Notes: generated by a model from the letters alone, not told the origin. Positions 41,563 through 50,193 are shown, numbered from the stretch's first letter. The stretch: 64,000 nucleotides of DNA from Curtobacterium guangdongense (GCF_049341845.1 NZ_JBMPIT010000003.1:1-64000), one strand, 5' to 3'. A program made the numbers and translations.

Positions 41563-42612
41563 TCACGGGACGCGCTGGAGCCACTCCTTGGTCGCGAACT
41601 TCGTCTCGACGAGCTCCTGCGCCCGCTGTCGTTCGGCGTCCGTGACCGCTCCCGGCGTCGCCCCGTAGAGCGTCGTGAACGTCCCGATCAACGACTCGAT
41701 GATCGCCGCCCGCGACAACCCCGTCTGCGACCGCAACGGGTCGACGCGCTTGGCCGCCGAGGTCGTGCCCTTGTCGCTCATCTTCTCGCGCCCGATGCGG
41801 AGCACCTGGACCATCTTCTCGCCGTCCATGTCGTAGCTCATGGTGGCGTGGTGCAGCAGGGCACCCGTGCCGAGACGCTTCTGGGCGGCGCCGCCGATCT
41901 TCCCCTTGGTCGAGGTGATGTCGTTGAGCGGCTGGTAGTACGCGTCAATGCCGAGGGACTTCAGCGCCTCGATCACCCACTCGTCGAGGTACGCGTACGA
42001 GTCGGCGAACGTCATGCCCTGCACCAGGTCGGTCGGGACGTACAGCGAGTACGAGATGATCGCGCCGGCGTCCATGAACATCGCGCCGCCGCCGGAGATC
42101 CGGCGGACCACCTCGACGCCGTACTTCGCGGCGCCCTCGGGGTCGACCTCGTTCTTCAGCGACTGGAACGAGCCGATGACCACGGCGGGCTGGTCCCACT
42201 CCCAGATGCGGAGGGTCGGCCCGCGTCGGCCGGCGCCCACCTCCTCGGTGAGGACCTGGTCGAGGGCGAGGTGCTCGTTCGGGCTGATCGGCCCCTCGTG
42301 GATGATCTGCCAGTCGTAGTCGCGCCACGTCGACGCCCGGGACAGCGCTCGGCGGACGGCGACGCCGACGGACTCCGGCGTGAAGCCGAGCAGCACGGCG
42401 TCAGCAGGAAGGGCAGCGCGGACGGCTGCGGCGATGCCGGCGGCGTCCGTGGTGGCGGGCAGCCCGTTCACGGCGGCGTCGATCAGCGGGAGCGCGTCGT
42501 CCGGTTCGAGGAAGAAGTCACCCGCCAGCCGGAACTCCTGGATGGTGTCGTCGACCACCTCGAGGTCGACGACGACGAGCTTTCCGCCTGGGACCTTGTA
42601 CTCACCGTGCAC
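41563..42612 (-). CDS. Lipoate-protein ligase family protein, accessory domain first
   Basis: A 349-residue protein. The catalytic BPL/LplA domain (about 95-349) shows the RISGGGAMFMD loop, TSTKGKIGGAAQKR with the ligand-binding lysine, and LLHHATMS. The first 85 residues (GEYKVPGGKLVVVDLEV, AGDFFLEP) look like the LplA C-terminal accessory domain, known as LplB when separate. So the usual order is swapped. It probably attaches lipoate or a related acid to carrier proteins; octanoyl transfer is another option. Confidence 0.82.
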   Translation of the reverse strand: MHGEYKVPGGKLVVVDLEVVDDTIQEFRLAGDFFLEPDDALPLIDAAVNGLPATTDAAGIAAAVRAALPADAVLLGFTPESVGVAVRRALSRASTWRDYDWQIIHEGPISPNEHLALDQVLTEEVGAGRRGPTLRIWEWDQPAVVIGSFQSLKNEVDPEGAAKYGVEVVRRISGGGAMFMDAGAIISYSLYVPTDLVQGMTFADSYAYLDEWVIEALKSLGIDAYYQPLNDITSTKGKIGGAAQKRLGTGALLHHATMSYDMDGEKMVQVLRIGREKMSDKGTTSAAKRVDPLRSQTGLSRAAIIESLIGTFTTLYGATPGAVTDAERQRAQELVETKFATKEWLQRVP

Positions 42613-42630
42613 GGTTCGACCCTACGCGCA

Positions 42631-42675
42631 GCGGCCCGCCAGCGAGCGGCCCGCCAGCGAGCGGCCCGTCAGCGA
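42631..42675. repeat. Three tandem 15-bp units overlapping a stop codon
   Basis: GCGGCCCGCCAGCGA occurs three times in a row, the last with one change (GCGGCCCGTCAGCGA) that creates the TGA stop of the lipase gene at 42669-42671. The extra units lie just downstream of the stop. Confidence 0.75.
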
Positions 42676-43535
42676 GCGACGCGCCCCAGCCACGCGATCA
42701 GGTCCGCCACGACCTCGTCCCGGTTCGTCTCGTTGTAGATCTCGTGCCGAGCGCCCTCGTAGACCTGCACGACCACGTCGGTCAGCCCGCCACGGCGCCG
42801 GTAGGCCACTGCCAGCTTCTCGACGGACCGCGGACCACCGAGGGAGTCGTCGGACCCGACCTGCAGCAGCACGGGGACGTCGTGCGGGATCCCCCGGCGC
42901 GGCACCCCGAGCAACCGGAGGGTGTCGGGCAGCCCGAACAGCCCCATCACGTCGGCGTCGACGGTGAGCGGGTCGGCGTCGAACGCGTCGACCACCGCCC
43001 GGTCCCGGCTGAGCCACTCGAACCGGGTCGGACCGAGCGCGGCGTGCCGCTTGTTGAGGTCGCCGCCGTTCATCCACCCGGGCAGGCGGTACGCGGTGGC
43101 CGACAGCACGACGCCGTCGTAGGACTCGCTCGAGGTGTTCAGGATGCGCTGCGCCATCAGCGACCCCCACGACTGCCCGAACAGCACGAGCGGGACGCCG
43201 GGGGTCTCCTGCCGCGCCACGGTGGTCATCTGTTCGACGACGTCGATCGCGGCCCGGAGCCCGCCGACGCCGAGCCTGCCGAGCTTCGCGTGGTCGCCGT
43301 CCCACTGCCCGAGCCCGGTCCGACCGTGGCCGCGGTGGTCGTTCGCGACGACCGTCCAGCCGGCACGGACGAGCTCCTGCGCCAGCCGCTCGTACCGGAG
43401 CGAGTGCTCGCCGACGCCGTGGGCGATCTGCACGATCCCCTTCGGGCGCCCGGCGCGCCAGGTCGAGTAGACGATCTCGACACCGTGCGCGTCGACGAAC
43501 GAGGAGTCGCCGCGGGCGGCAGAGAACGTGGGCAC
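42669..43535 (-). CDS. Alpha/beta hydrolase, monoacylglycerol-lipase-like
   Basis: A 288-residue hydrolase of the Hydrolase_4/YtpA group: IVQIAHGVGEHSLRYERLA, the NDHRGHGRTG oxyanion segment, nucleophile FGQSWGSL and a C-terminal GARHEIYNE histidine. Conserved spacing and length fit lysophospholipases and monoglyceride lipases. No signal peptide. Divergent from the phosphate transporter gene. Confidence 0.87.
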   Translation of the reverse strand: MPTFSAARGDSSFVDAHGVEIVYSTWRAGRPKGIVQIAHGVGEHSLRYERLAQELVRAGWTVVANDHRGHGRTGLGQWDGDHAKLGRLGVGGLRAAIDVVEQMTTVARQETPGVPLVLFGQSWGSLMAQRILNTSSESYDGVVLSATAYRLPGWMNGGDLNKRHAALGPTRFEWLSRDRAVVDAFDADPLTVDADVMGLFGLPDTLRLLGVPRRGIPHDVPVLLQVGSDDSLGGPRSVEKLAVAYRRRGGLTDVVVQVYEGARHEIYNETNRDEVVADLIAWLGRVAR

Positions 43536-43639
43536 GTGAGCATCCTCGCAGACGACCGGAGCGACCGGGCGGCGGCACGGCCTGACCTGTTCACCCCGCG
43601 TTCACCCGAGCGCGTCGCCGCGGGCCTACCGTCGCCGCC

Positions 43640-44782
43640 ATGGACGTCCTCGTCATCGTCGTGCTGGTGATCGTGGTCGCGCTCGTGTTCGACTTCACGA
43701 ACGGGTTCCACGACACCGCAAACGCCATGGCCACGTCGGTCGCCACGGGTGCGCTCAAGCCCCGGACCGCCGTGCTCATCTCCGCCGTGCTCAACATCGT
43801 CGGCGCGTTCCTGTCCACCGAGGTCGCCAAGACCGTATCGCAGGGGATCATCCGCGAGGGGCAGGACGGCATCCACATCTCGCCGACGATGATCTTCGCC
43901 GGACTGGTCGGCGCGGTCCTCTGGAACCTCGCCACCTGGTACTTCGGGCTGCCGTCGTCGTCGACGCACGCGCTGTTCGGCGGGCTCATCGGGGCGTCGA
44001 TCATCGGCGCCGGTCTGAACTCGGTGGACTGGGCGACCGTCGTGTCGAAGGTCGTGCTGCCCGCGCTGCTCTCCCCCGTGATCGCCGGCGTCATCGCCCT
44101 GGTCGCGACCTACCTGGCGTACGCGCTCACGAAGAACGCCACGACGCACGGCGCCGCGACGGGGTTCCGACACGGCCAGACGATCTCGGCCTCACTGGTG
44201 TCCTTGGCGCACGGCACGAACGACGCGCAGAAGACGATGGGCGTCATCACGCTGACCCTCATCGCCGCGAACTACCAGGACGCCGGCACCGGACCAGCGC
44301 TCTGGGTGATCCTGGCGTGCGGCCTCGCGATCGGCCTGGGCACCTACATGGGCGGGTGGCGCATCATGCAGACCGTCGGCAAGAAGATCTCCGACGTGCA
44401 GTCCCCGCAGGGCTTCGCCGCGGAGACCAGCTCGGCCGCGACCATCCTGGTGTCCTCCCACCTCGGGTTCGCCCTCTCCACCACGCACGTCACGAGCGGC
44501 TCGGTGATCGGCTCCGGGCTCGGCAAGAAGCTCGCCGACGTGCACTGGAACGTGGTGAGCCGGATCGTCGTGGCGTGGGTGATCACGCTCCCGGCCGCGG
44601 CGGTCGTCGGGGCGCTCGCGACCTGGCTCGCGTCCACGTCGGTGATCGGGCTGATCGCCGTCGCCGTCCTGGCGCTCGCGGCGGGGCTCACCTTCTACAC
44701 GTTGGCGAAGCGCCGGCCGGTCTCGCACGAGGACATCACGACGGACGCGACCGAGCGCGAGCCGGTCGAGGCCAAGGGCTGA
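43640..44782 (+). CDS. pitA: Low-affinity inorganic phosphate transporter (PiT)
   Basis: A 380-residue membrane protein with both PiT signatures: FDFTNGFHDTANAMATSVA near the N-terminus and LAHGTNDAQKTMGVI in the second half, plus about ten membrane segments. PiT carriers move metal-phosphate with protons. The length is somewhat short of E. coli PitA, lacking the long central loop, as is typical in actinobacteria. It is followed 13 bases later by a small membrane protein gene, with which it forms a unit. Confidence 0.92.
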   Translation: MDVLVIVVLVIVVALVFDFTNGFHDTANAMATSVATGALKPRTAVLISAVLNIVGAFLSTEVAKTVSQGIIREGQDGIHISPTMIFAGLVGAVLWNLATWYFGLPSSSTHALFGGLIGASIIGAGLNSVDWATVVSKVVLPALLSPVIAGVIALVATYLAYALTKNATTHGAATGFRHGQTISASLVSLAHGTNDAQKTMGVITLTLIAANYQDAGTGPALWVILACGLAIGLGTYMGGWRIMQTVGKKISDVQSPQGFAAETSSAATILVSSHLGFALSTTHVTSGSVIGSGLGKKLADVHWNVVSRIVVAWVITLPAAAVVGALATWLASTSVIGLIAVAVLALAAGLTFYTLAKRRPVSHEDITTDATEREPVEAKG

Positions 44783-44795
44783 ACGGGAGACGACG

Positions 44796-45065
44796 ATGGA
44801 CATCGACTTCGGGAGCATCGCGATCGTCGCGGGCGTCGGGTTCGTGGCGGCGGTCGGCGTCGTGCTGGTCTACACGATCGGGCTGCGGCTGCTCGGGACG
44901 GGGCAGCCGGTCGACACGGGCGGCGAGCGGACGCAGTACGGCGAGGAGACCCCGCGGTCCGGGCACACGCCGCCGATCGCCCTCGCCGGCGCCGGTCTGT
45001 GCTTCGCGGTCTGCATCGCCGCCGTCCTCTACGGCATCTGGATGACGATCCCCCAGTTCCACTGA
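44796..45065 (+). CDS. Small two-TM membrane protein linked to the phosphate transporter
   Basis: An 89-residue protein with two hydrophobic helices (about 8-30 and 60-84) and a polar hairpin of 28 residues between them (RTQYGEETPRSGHTPP). The ATG follows GGGAGACG. Position 13 bases after pitA suggests an accessory subunit of the transporter, but I know of no proven role. Confidence 0.72.
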   Translation: MDIDFGSIAIVAGVGFVAAVGVVLVYTIGLRLLGTGQPVDTGGERTQYGEETPRSGHTPPIALAGAGLCFAVCIAAVLYGIWMTIPQFH

Positions 45066-45087
45066 CCGAGACACGGCGGCACGCGCA

Positions 45088-45116
45088 CCGGTCCGGCGAC
45101 GCGCACGCCGGACCGG
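45088..45116 (+). terminator. Hairpin after the phosphate transporter unit
   Basis: Perfect 11-bp arms CCGGTCCGGCG and complement with a 7-base loop, 22 bases after the small gene. Confidence 0.65.
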
Positions 45117-45144
45117 CGGAACGCTCGCCTGCGATGATCGGACC

Positions 45145-46068
45145 GTGACCGACCACCGCATCGACGCCTCGCTCGACACCGCCATCGACGTCTTCACCGC
45201 CGAGCGGGACCCGGTGCTCCGCGTCGCGCCCGGGGACACCGCGACGATCCGCACGCTGAGCGCGGCGGGGTACACGGAGCGCCAACAGCACCCGGGCGAC
45301 CACCCGCCGACGCTCCTCGACGGGCGACGCGGGCACTGCCTCGTCGGCCCCGTCGCCGTCGAGGGTGCCCGACCGGGACAGGTCCTCGCCGTGCGGTTCG
45401 ACGACCTCGTCCCGGACAACTGGGGCTACACGGGCTCCGGCGGCGTGGACGCGCCCGTCAACCGTGCGCTCGGTCTGACCGAGGAGCGCGGTCCACTCCT
45501 CTGGGACATCGACGCCGACACCGGCGTCGCCCGCAACCAGCTCGGCCTCGGCGTCCGGACGGCGCCGTTCCTCGGGGTCGTCGGCGTCCCGCCGGAACCG
45601 ACGGGTGAGCACTCGACCATCCCGCCTCGGCCGCTGGGCGGCGGGAACATCGACTGCCGTGAACTCGTCGCGGGCTCGACCCTGTACCTCCCGGTCACGG
45701 TGCCGGACGCGCTGCTCTTCGTCGGCGACGGGCACGCGGCGCAGGGCGACGGCGAGGTCTCCGGCACGGCGGTCGAGTGCGGCATGACGACGACGGTGAC
45801 GCTGTCGCTCCTGGACGAAGCTCCGGTCGACGGCATCCACGCCGACACCCCGGCCGGGCGCATCACCTTCGGGTTCGACGCCGACCTCAACGCCGCGACG
45901 ACGGCCGCCCTCGACCGGATGGTCGACTGGATCGCCGGCCTGCACGGCATCACCCGCCCCGAGGCGCTCGCGATGTCGAGCGTCGCGGTGAGCATGCGCG
46001 TCACGCAGGTCGCGAACCGCACGTGGGGCGTGCACGCCCTGCTCCCCCACGACGCGATCACGGCCTGA
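45145..46068 (+). CDS. Acetamidase/formamidase family protein
   Basis: A 307-residue amidase of the FmdA/AmdA beta-sandwich family, which hydrolyses short amides to acid and ammonia. Visible blocks: GPVAVEGARPGQVLAV, RPLGGGNIDCRELVAGSTLYLPV, and GDGHAAQGDGEVSGTAVEC, the most conserved family stretch. GTG 45145. Single gene; substrate not assignable. Confidence 0.88.
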   Translation: MTDHRIDASLDTAIDVFTAERDPVLRVAPGDTATIRTLSAAGYTERQQHPGDHPPTLLDGRRGHCLVGPVAVEGARPGQVLAVRFDDLVPDNWGYTGSGGVDAPVNRALGLTEERGPLLWDIDADTGVARNQLGLGVRTAPFLGVVGVPPEPTGEHSTIPPRPLGGGNIDCRELVAGSTLYLPVTVPDALLFVGDGHAAQGDGEVSGTAVECGMTTTVTLSLLDEAPVDGIHADTPAGRITFGFDADLNAATTAALDRMVDWIAGLHGITRPEALAMSSVAVSMRVTQVANRTWGVHALLPHDAITA

Positions 46069-46079
46069 CGGCCCGCGTC

Positions 46080-46137
46080 GGACGGGAGGCCCCGCTCACG
46101 TTCCCGACGTCGGGAACGTGAGCAGGGCCTCCCGTCC
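46080..46137. repeat. Family A palindrome, copy 4
   Basis: A loopless palindrome with 29-bp arms and one mismatch, starting GGACGGGAGGCCCCGCTCACG, here shown to 20 bases as GGACGGGAGGCCCCGCTCAC. It starts 11 bases after the amidase stop. The outer 11 bp match the family; the inner part differs from the other copies. Confidence 0.85.
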
Positions 46138-46180
46138 AGTGCCCACCACGCGCGATCCTGCCCATCGCGCCCGGTAGAGA

Positions 46181-46237
46181 AAGCCGAATCGCGCGTAGGA
46201 GGTCGGAACTTCCGACCTCCTACGCGCGATTCGACTT
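46181..46237. repeat. Family B palindrome, copy 1
   Basis: 28-bp arms with one mismatch around a single central base, containing GAATCGCGCGTAGGAGGTCG and its complement. Located between the convergent amidase and SDR genes. Confidence 0.85.
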
Positions 46238-46313
46238 CCTACGCGCGGAAGGGCCCCCTACGCGCGATTCGACCCCCTACGCGCGGAAGGGCCGCCTACG
46301 CGCGGAAGGGTCA
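46219..46313. repeat. Five tandem 19-bp units (family B array)
   Basis: Five consecutive units begin CCTACGCGCG at 46219, 46238, 46257, 46276 and 46295. Two variants appear, ending ATTCGACYY or GAAGGGNNN. The first unit is the right end of the palindrome and the last ends exactly with the stop codon of the SDR gene. Confidence 0.88.
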
Positions 46314-47063
46314 GTGGGCGGAGTAGCCGCCGTCGACCAGGTGGTAGCTGCCGGTGATGAACGAGGCCTTGTCGCTCAGCAGGAACAGGACCAGCGCGGC
46401 GACCTCGGCGTCCGTGCCGAGGCGCTTCGTGGCGTGCTCCTCCTCGAGGGCGCTGATCGCCTCCGGGGTCATCGCGTTGCGCAGCAGCGGGGTGTCGATG
46501 AAGCCGGGACCGACCGCGTTCGTGCGGACGCCCTGGGCCGAGTACTCGAGCGCGGCGACCTTGGTGAGCCCGGCCAGCGCGTGCTTCGACGCGACGTACG
46601 CGGCGTTCTGCGCGATGCCGACCGTCCCGAGGACCGACGCCATGTTGACGATCGACCCGCCACCGGAGGCCAGCATCGCCGGGATCTCGTAGCGGAGCCC
46701 GTAGAAGACACCGTCGAGGTCCACGGCACGGACGCGGTCCCACGCGGCGATGTCGTACTCGCCGATCTTCTGCGGGGCGGCACCGATGCCGGCGTTGTTC
46801 ACGGCGAGGTGCAGCGCGCCGTAGGTGTCGACCGCGAACTGGACGGCCCGCTCGTTGTCGGCGGCGACGGCGGAGTTCGCCTCGAACGCGGCAGCCGCGC
46901 CACCGTTCGCCTCGATCTCCCCGACGACGCGCTGTGCGGCGTCGAGCTTGATGTCGGTGACGACGACCTTCGCGCCCGCGGTGGCGAGCTCCTTCGCGAT
47001 GGACTCGCCGATACCGCTGCCACCACCGGTGACGATGGCGACCTTGCCCTCGAACTCGGACAT
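46311..47063 (-). CDS. Short-chain dehydrogenase/reductase
   Basis: A 250-residue classical SDR: TGGGSGIGESIAKEL cofactor loop, NNAGIG, catalytic Ser in NMASVLG, Tyr-x3-Lys in YVASK, and a C-terminal VDGGYSAH. D in VVTDI at the end of strand 2 favours NAD(H). The ATG follows AGGAAGAAG. Divergent from the marR-MFS pair, and possibly controlled by that MarR. Substrate unknown. Confidence 0.9.
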   Translation of the reverse strand: MSEFEGKVAIVTGGGSGIGESIAKELATAGAKVVVTDIKLDAAQRVVGEIEANGGAAAAFEANSAVAADNERAVQFAVDTYGALHLAVNNAGIGAAPQKIGEYDIAAWDRVRAVDLDGVFYGLRYEIPAMLASGGGSIVNMASVLGTVGIAQNAAYVASKHALAGLTKVAALEYSAQGVRTNAVGPGFIDTPLLRNAMTPEAISALEEEHATKRLGTDAEVAALVLFLLSDKASFITGSYHLVDGGYSAH

Positions 47064-47093
47064 GTGTCTGCTTCTTCCTACTCGTCGTTTCGG

Positions 47094-47105
47094 CAACACC
47101 TGTTG
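47094..47105. promoter_or_regulatory. 12-bp palindrome in the SDR/marR intergenic region
   Basis: CAACACCTGTTG, a perfect palindrome 31 bases upstream of the SDR start. Possible operator for the SDR gene. Confidence 0.35.
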
Positions 47106-47154
47106 TCTACGGTCCAGAACGATACACCTGCATGGATGATTCCCGCCGGTAACA

Positions 47155-47171
47155 AGTTCGTTCGCTGAACT
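47155..47171. promoter_or_regulatory. Candidate MarR operator
   Basis: AGTTC-N7-GAACT, 21 bases before the marR start and just upstream of a TAGGCT -10-like box. Position and form fit autorepression by the adjacent MarR. Confidence 0.4.
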
Positions 47172-47191
47172 AATTTGCTAGGCTAACGATC

Positions 47192-47641
47192 GTGACCATG
47201 CCCGAGACCACCAGGCGCTCCGCGCCGCACGCGTCGCTCAGCACGGACTTCCGCATCGCGGTGAACCGGCTGTCGCGGACGCTCCGCGCGCAGAAGGCCG
47301 ACTCGACGGTCAGCGACGCGATGTTCTCGGCACTCGCCCGACTGCACCGCGACGGCCCCATGACCCTCGCCGAGCTCAGCCGGAACGAGGGCGTCACACC
47401 CCCGTCGATGACGAAGACCGTCGCCGCGCTCGTCGACCGCGGGCTGCTGTCCAAGGGCGGGCACGGGGACGATCGCCGCAAGGTCCTCATCGGCGCCACC
47501 CCGGCGGGCGCCGACGTCGTCGTCGAGACCCGCCGCCGCCGCGACGGCTGGCTCTCACCGCGCATCGCCGCACTCACCCCGGCCGAACGGCGCGTCCTCG
47601 CCGAGGCCACCGACATCATGAGGAGGCTGGCCCACCAGTGA
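47192..47641 (+). CDS. MarR-family transcriptional regulator
   Basis: A 149-residue winged-helix regulator: DGPMTLAELSRNEGVTPPSM recognition region and a GHGDDRRKVLIGAT wing. GTG 47192 (ATG 47198 also possible) has no ribosome-binding site and is preceded by TAGGCT, so it may be leaderless. It overlaps the MFS gene by 4 bases; such marR-exporter pairs usually respond to the exported compound. Confidence 0.9.
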   Translation: MTMPETTRRSAPHASLSTDFRIAVNRLSRTLRAQKADSTVSDAMFSALARLHRDGPMTLAELSRNEGVTPPSMTKTVAALVDRGLLSKGGHGDDRRKVLIGATPAGADVVVETRRRRDGWLSPRIAALTPAERRVLAEATDIMRRLAHQ

Positions 47642-48984
47642 CGGCCATGTTCCGGTCCCTGTCGGGACGCAACTACCGCATCTGGTTCGCAGGTGCCCTG
47701 GTGTCGAACGTCGGCACCTGGATGCAGCGGACCGCGCAGGACTGGATCGTCCTGACGCAGCTCACGCACGACAACGCGATCGCGGTCGGCATCACGATGG
47801 CCCTGCAGTTCGGACCGCAGCTCCTCCTGCTGCCCTGGACCGGCCTCGTCGCCGACCGCTTCGACCGCCGCCGCACGCTCATGGTGACCCAGGGCCTGAT
47901 GGGGATGCTCGGCCTCGGGCTCGGCATCATGGTCGTGACGAACACCGCCACGCTGCTGTGGCTCTACGCCTTCGCCCTGGCACTCGGCATCGTCGCCGCG
48001 TTCGACACCCCGGTGCGCCAGGCCTTCGTCTCCGACGTCGTCACCGGCGAGCACGTCGCGAACGCCGTCGCGCTGAACTCCGCGTCCTTCAACGCCGCCC
48101 GACTCATCGGACCGGCGGTCGCCGGCGTGCTCATCGCCGCGATCGGTTCCGGCTGGGTGTTCATCATCAACGCGGCCTCGTTCGCCGCGGTCCTCGGAGC
48201 CCTGCGGTTCGTCGACCCCGAACAGCTCGCCGACCGGGTCCGTGCGAAGCGTGGCAAGGGGCAGATCACCGCCGGCTTCCGGTACGTCCGCACGCGCCCC
48301 GACATCATCGTGGTGCTCTGCATGATCTTCGTCGTCGGCACCTTCGGCGTGAACTTCCCGATCTTCACCTCGACGATGGCGCGGGTGGAGTTCCACAAGG
48401 GCGCCGGCGAGTTCGGCCTGCTCAACTCCGTGATGGCGATCGGTTCGGTGCTCGGCGCGCTGCTGTCGGCACGACGGGACCGCCCACGGATGCGCCTGCT
48501 CGTGTTCGCCAGCGCCGGGTTCGGCCTGGCGTGCACCGCCGCCGCCTTCGCCCCGACGTACTGGACGTTCGCGATCGTGCTGATGTTCGTCGGGCTCGCC
48601 TCGCTGACCTTCATGACGACGGCCAACGCCCTCGTCCAGACCACCACCGCGCCGGCGATGCGCGGCCGGGTGATGGCGCTGTACATGGCGATCTTCGCGG
48701 GCGGCACCCCCATCGGCGCCCCGATCGTCGGCGCGGTCGCGGACGCCTGGGGCCCCAGGTGGGCGATCGGTGTCGGCGCCGCCTCCGGGTTCGTCGCGCT
48801 CGCCATCGCCCTGGTCTGGCTCGTCCGGTTCCAGCACTACCGCGTGCGCTACGACGCCGACAACCGCCTGCACATGGCCGTCACCCACTCGATCCCCGTG
48901 GTCGGGACGCGCGCGTCGCGTGCGGAGATCCGGCAGGACCTCGAGCGCGACGAGGCGGTCGCGGACCGCTCCAGCGCAGTCTGA
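47638..48984 (+). CDS. MFS exporter (EntS/MFS_3 type)
   Basis: A 448-residue 12-TM transporter: RNYRIWFAGALVSNVGTWMQ at the start, motif A-like GLVADRFDRRRTLM, and DTPVRQAFVSDVV, hallmarks of the EntS-like group that exports siderophores and drugs. GTG 47638 overlaps the marR stop; ATG 47647 gives a slightly shorter form. Probably regulated by the upstream MarR. Confidence 0.9.
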   Translation: MTAMFRSLSGRNYRIWFAGALVSNVGTWMQRTAQDWIVLTQLTHDNAIAVGITMALQFGPQLLLLPWTGLVADRFDRRRTLMVTQGLMGMLGLGLGIMVVTNTATLLWLYAFALALGIVAAFDTPVRQAFVSDVVTGEHVANAVALNSASFNAARLIGPAVAGVLIAAIGSGWVFIINAASFAAVLGALRFVDPEQLADRVRAKRGKGQITAGFRYVRTRPDIIVVLCMIFVVGTFGVNFPIFTSTMARVEFHKGAGEFGLLNSVMAIGSVLGALLSARRDRPRMRLLVFASAGFGLACTAAAFAPTYWTFAIVLMFVGLASLTFMTTANALVQTTTAPAMRGRVMALYMAIFAGGTPIGAPIVGAVADAWGPRWAIGVGAASGFVALAIALVWLVRFQHYRVRYDADNRLHMAVTHSIPVVGTRASRAEIRQDLERDEAVADRSSAV

Positions 48985-49050
48985 CCCGCCACGCCGCGCG
49001 CGCTCCGGGCCTCGCGCGCCGCGCCTGCCGCGGGTCCTTCCGCGCGTGGG

Positions 49051-49107
49051 AAGCCGAATCGTGCGTAGGCGGTCGGAAGTTCTGACCGTCTACGCGCGAT
49101 TCGACCT
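49051..49107. repeat. Family B palindrome, copy 2
   Basis: An imperfect version (about four mismatches) of the palindrome at 46181, starting AAGCCGAATCGTGCGTAGGC. It lies between the convergent MFS and alpha-E genes, next to a family A copy, the same pairing seen at 46.1 kb. Confidence 0.78.
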
Positions 49108-49140
49108 CCCATCGCGACCGTTGTGGGTAGGAACGCGATG

Positions 49141-49186
49141 CCGGACGGGAGGCGCGGGGCGGGGCCGCCACGAGCCTCCCGTCCGG
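49141..49186. repeat. Family A palindrome, copy 5
   Basis: 22-bp arms with two mismatches and a 2-base centre; left arm starts CCGGACGGGAGGCGCGG, right arm is nearly that of copy 3. Ends 12 bases before the stop of the alpha-E gene. Confidence 0.82.
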
Positions 49187-49198
49187 TGCGACCTGCGC

Positions 49199-50095
49199 TC
49201 AGTGCGTCGGTTCCGCCGCCGCGAAGACGCGCGCGTCGAGCGCTCCGGCGACGCGGTCCGCGACCGCCGCGAGCCGCTGTCCCGCTGCGCGGGCCGCGTC
49301 GACCGCCTCGGCCGGCGCCAGCGCCTGGAGCGCGCGGCGGGCACCGCGGAGGTCGTCGAGCTCCTCGGTCACGGCGGCGGGCGCGACGTCCGCGAGGCAC
49401 TCCTCGGCGCGGAGGGTGAGGAAGAGCATCGAGCGGGGACTGCGGTCGTCGAGCAGCAGGAACGCTGCCGCCTCGGACGCGGGGGCGCCCGACCCGGTCG
49501 CCCGCTGGAACGCCTCGCCCGCCCCGCATGCCCGCAGTGCGGTGCCCCAGGACGCCGCCGACTCCGGTTCGAGCAGGTCGGAGGCCAGAAGCCTCGCGGT
49601 CGCGGCGCACCGCGCCAGGGACCGTCCGAGGGTGAAGAACTCCCATACCTCGTCGCGGCTGGCGTCACCCTCGACGACACCGATCGCCAGGGCACTGCGC
49701 TCGCGCACCCAGCCCAGGAACTCGTGCTCCCGGCCACCGGCGATCTTGCGCGGCATCCGGGACCTCGTGACGTTGAGGCAGTCCCACAGCTCGGTCGAGA
49801 CGACGTCCCGGGCGCGCCGAGCGTCGTCCCGCGCCACGGCAACCGCTGCGGCGATCGAGGCGGGCTGGTGCCGATCGAGGGCGAGGGACTCGAGGGTCGT
49901 GTGCCGATCGAGGACGGTGGCGGGCCGGACGGCGGCTCCGGCGACCACGCGGAGCTCACGGCTGACGATCCGCTCCCCCGCGCCGGACGCCGCGTCGGAC
50001 CGCGCCAGGTACACGTCGAGCAGCCGTGCGAGCACATCGGCTCGTTCCACTGCGGCACCGACGCGGAACACACTCCCGGCGAGTCGGCTCAGCAC
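49199..50095 (-). CDS. Alpha-E domain (DUF403) protein
   Basis: A 298-residue all-helical protein. The N-terminus VLSRLAGSVFRVGAAVERAD follows the family pattern LSRxAxSxFWxGRxxERA, and SRDEVWEFFTLGRSLARCA matches the central helix pair. These proteins usually sit in an operon with a circularly permuted ATP-grasp protein and a transglutaminase; neither is here. GTG 50095 has GGAG 7 bases upstream. The gene looks diverged (several Trp and Gly positions changed) and shares its upstream region with a marR gene. Confidence 0.7.
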   Translation of the reverse strand: MLSRLAGSVFRVGAAVERADVLARLLDVYLARSDAASGAGERIVSRELRVVAGAAVRPATVLDRHTTLESLALDRHQPASIAAAVAVARDDARRARDVVSTELWDCLNVTRSRMPRKIAGGREHEFLGWVRERSALAIGVVEGDASRDEVWEFFTLGRSLARCAATARLLASDLLEPESAASWGTALRACGAGEAFQRATGSGAPASEAAAFLLLDDRSPRSMLFLTLRAEECLADVAPAAVTEELDDLRGARRALQALAPAEAVDAARAAGQRLAAVADRVAGALDARVFAAAEPTH

Positions 50096-50193
50096 CGCGG
50101 CTCCTGCATGTCGCGAACTTACTGACCCCTCGTTGCAACGGTGTTTCCGGGCCGCGTCACGGGTGTTGCGAGGAAAACCGGTACCGAGCATCA

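Noticed and set aside
46181..46313. CRISPR array
   Set aside because: Units are contiguous 19-bp repeats without spacers and no cas gene is near.
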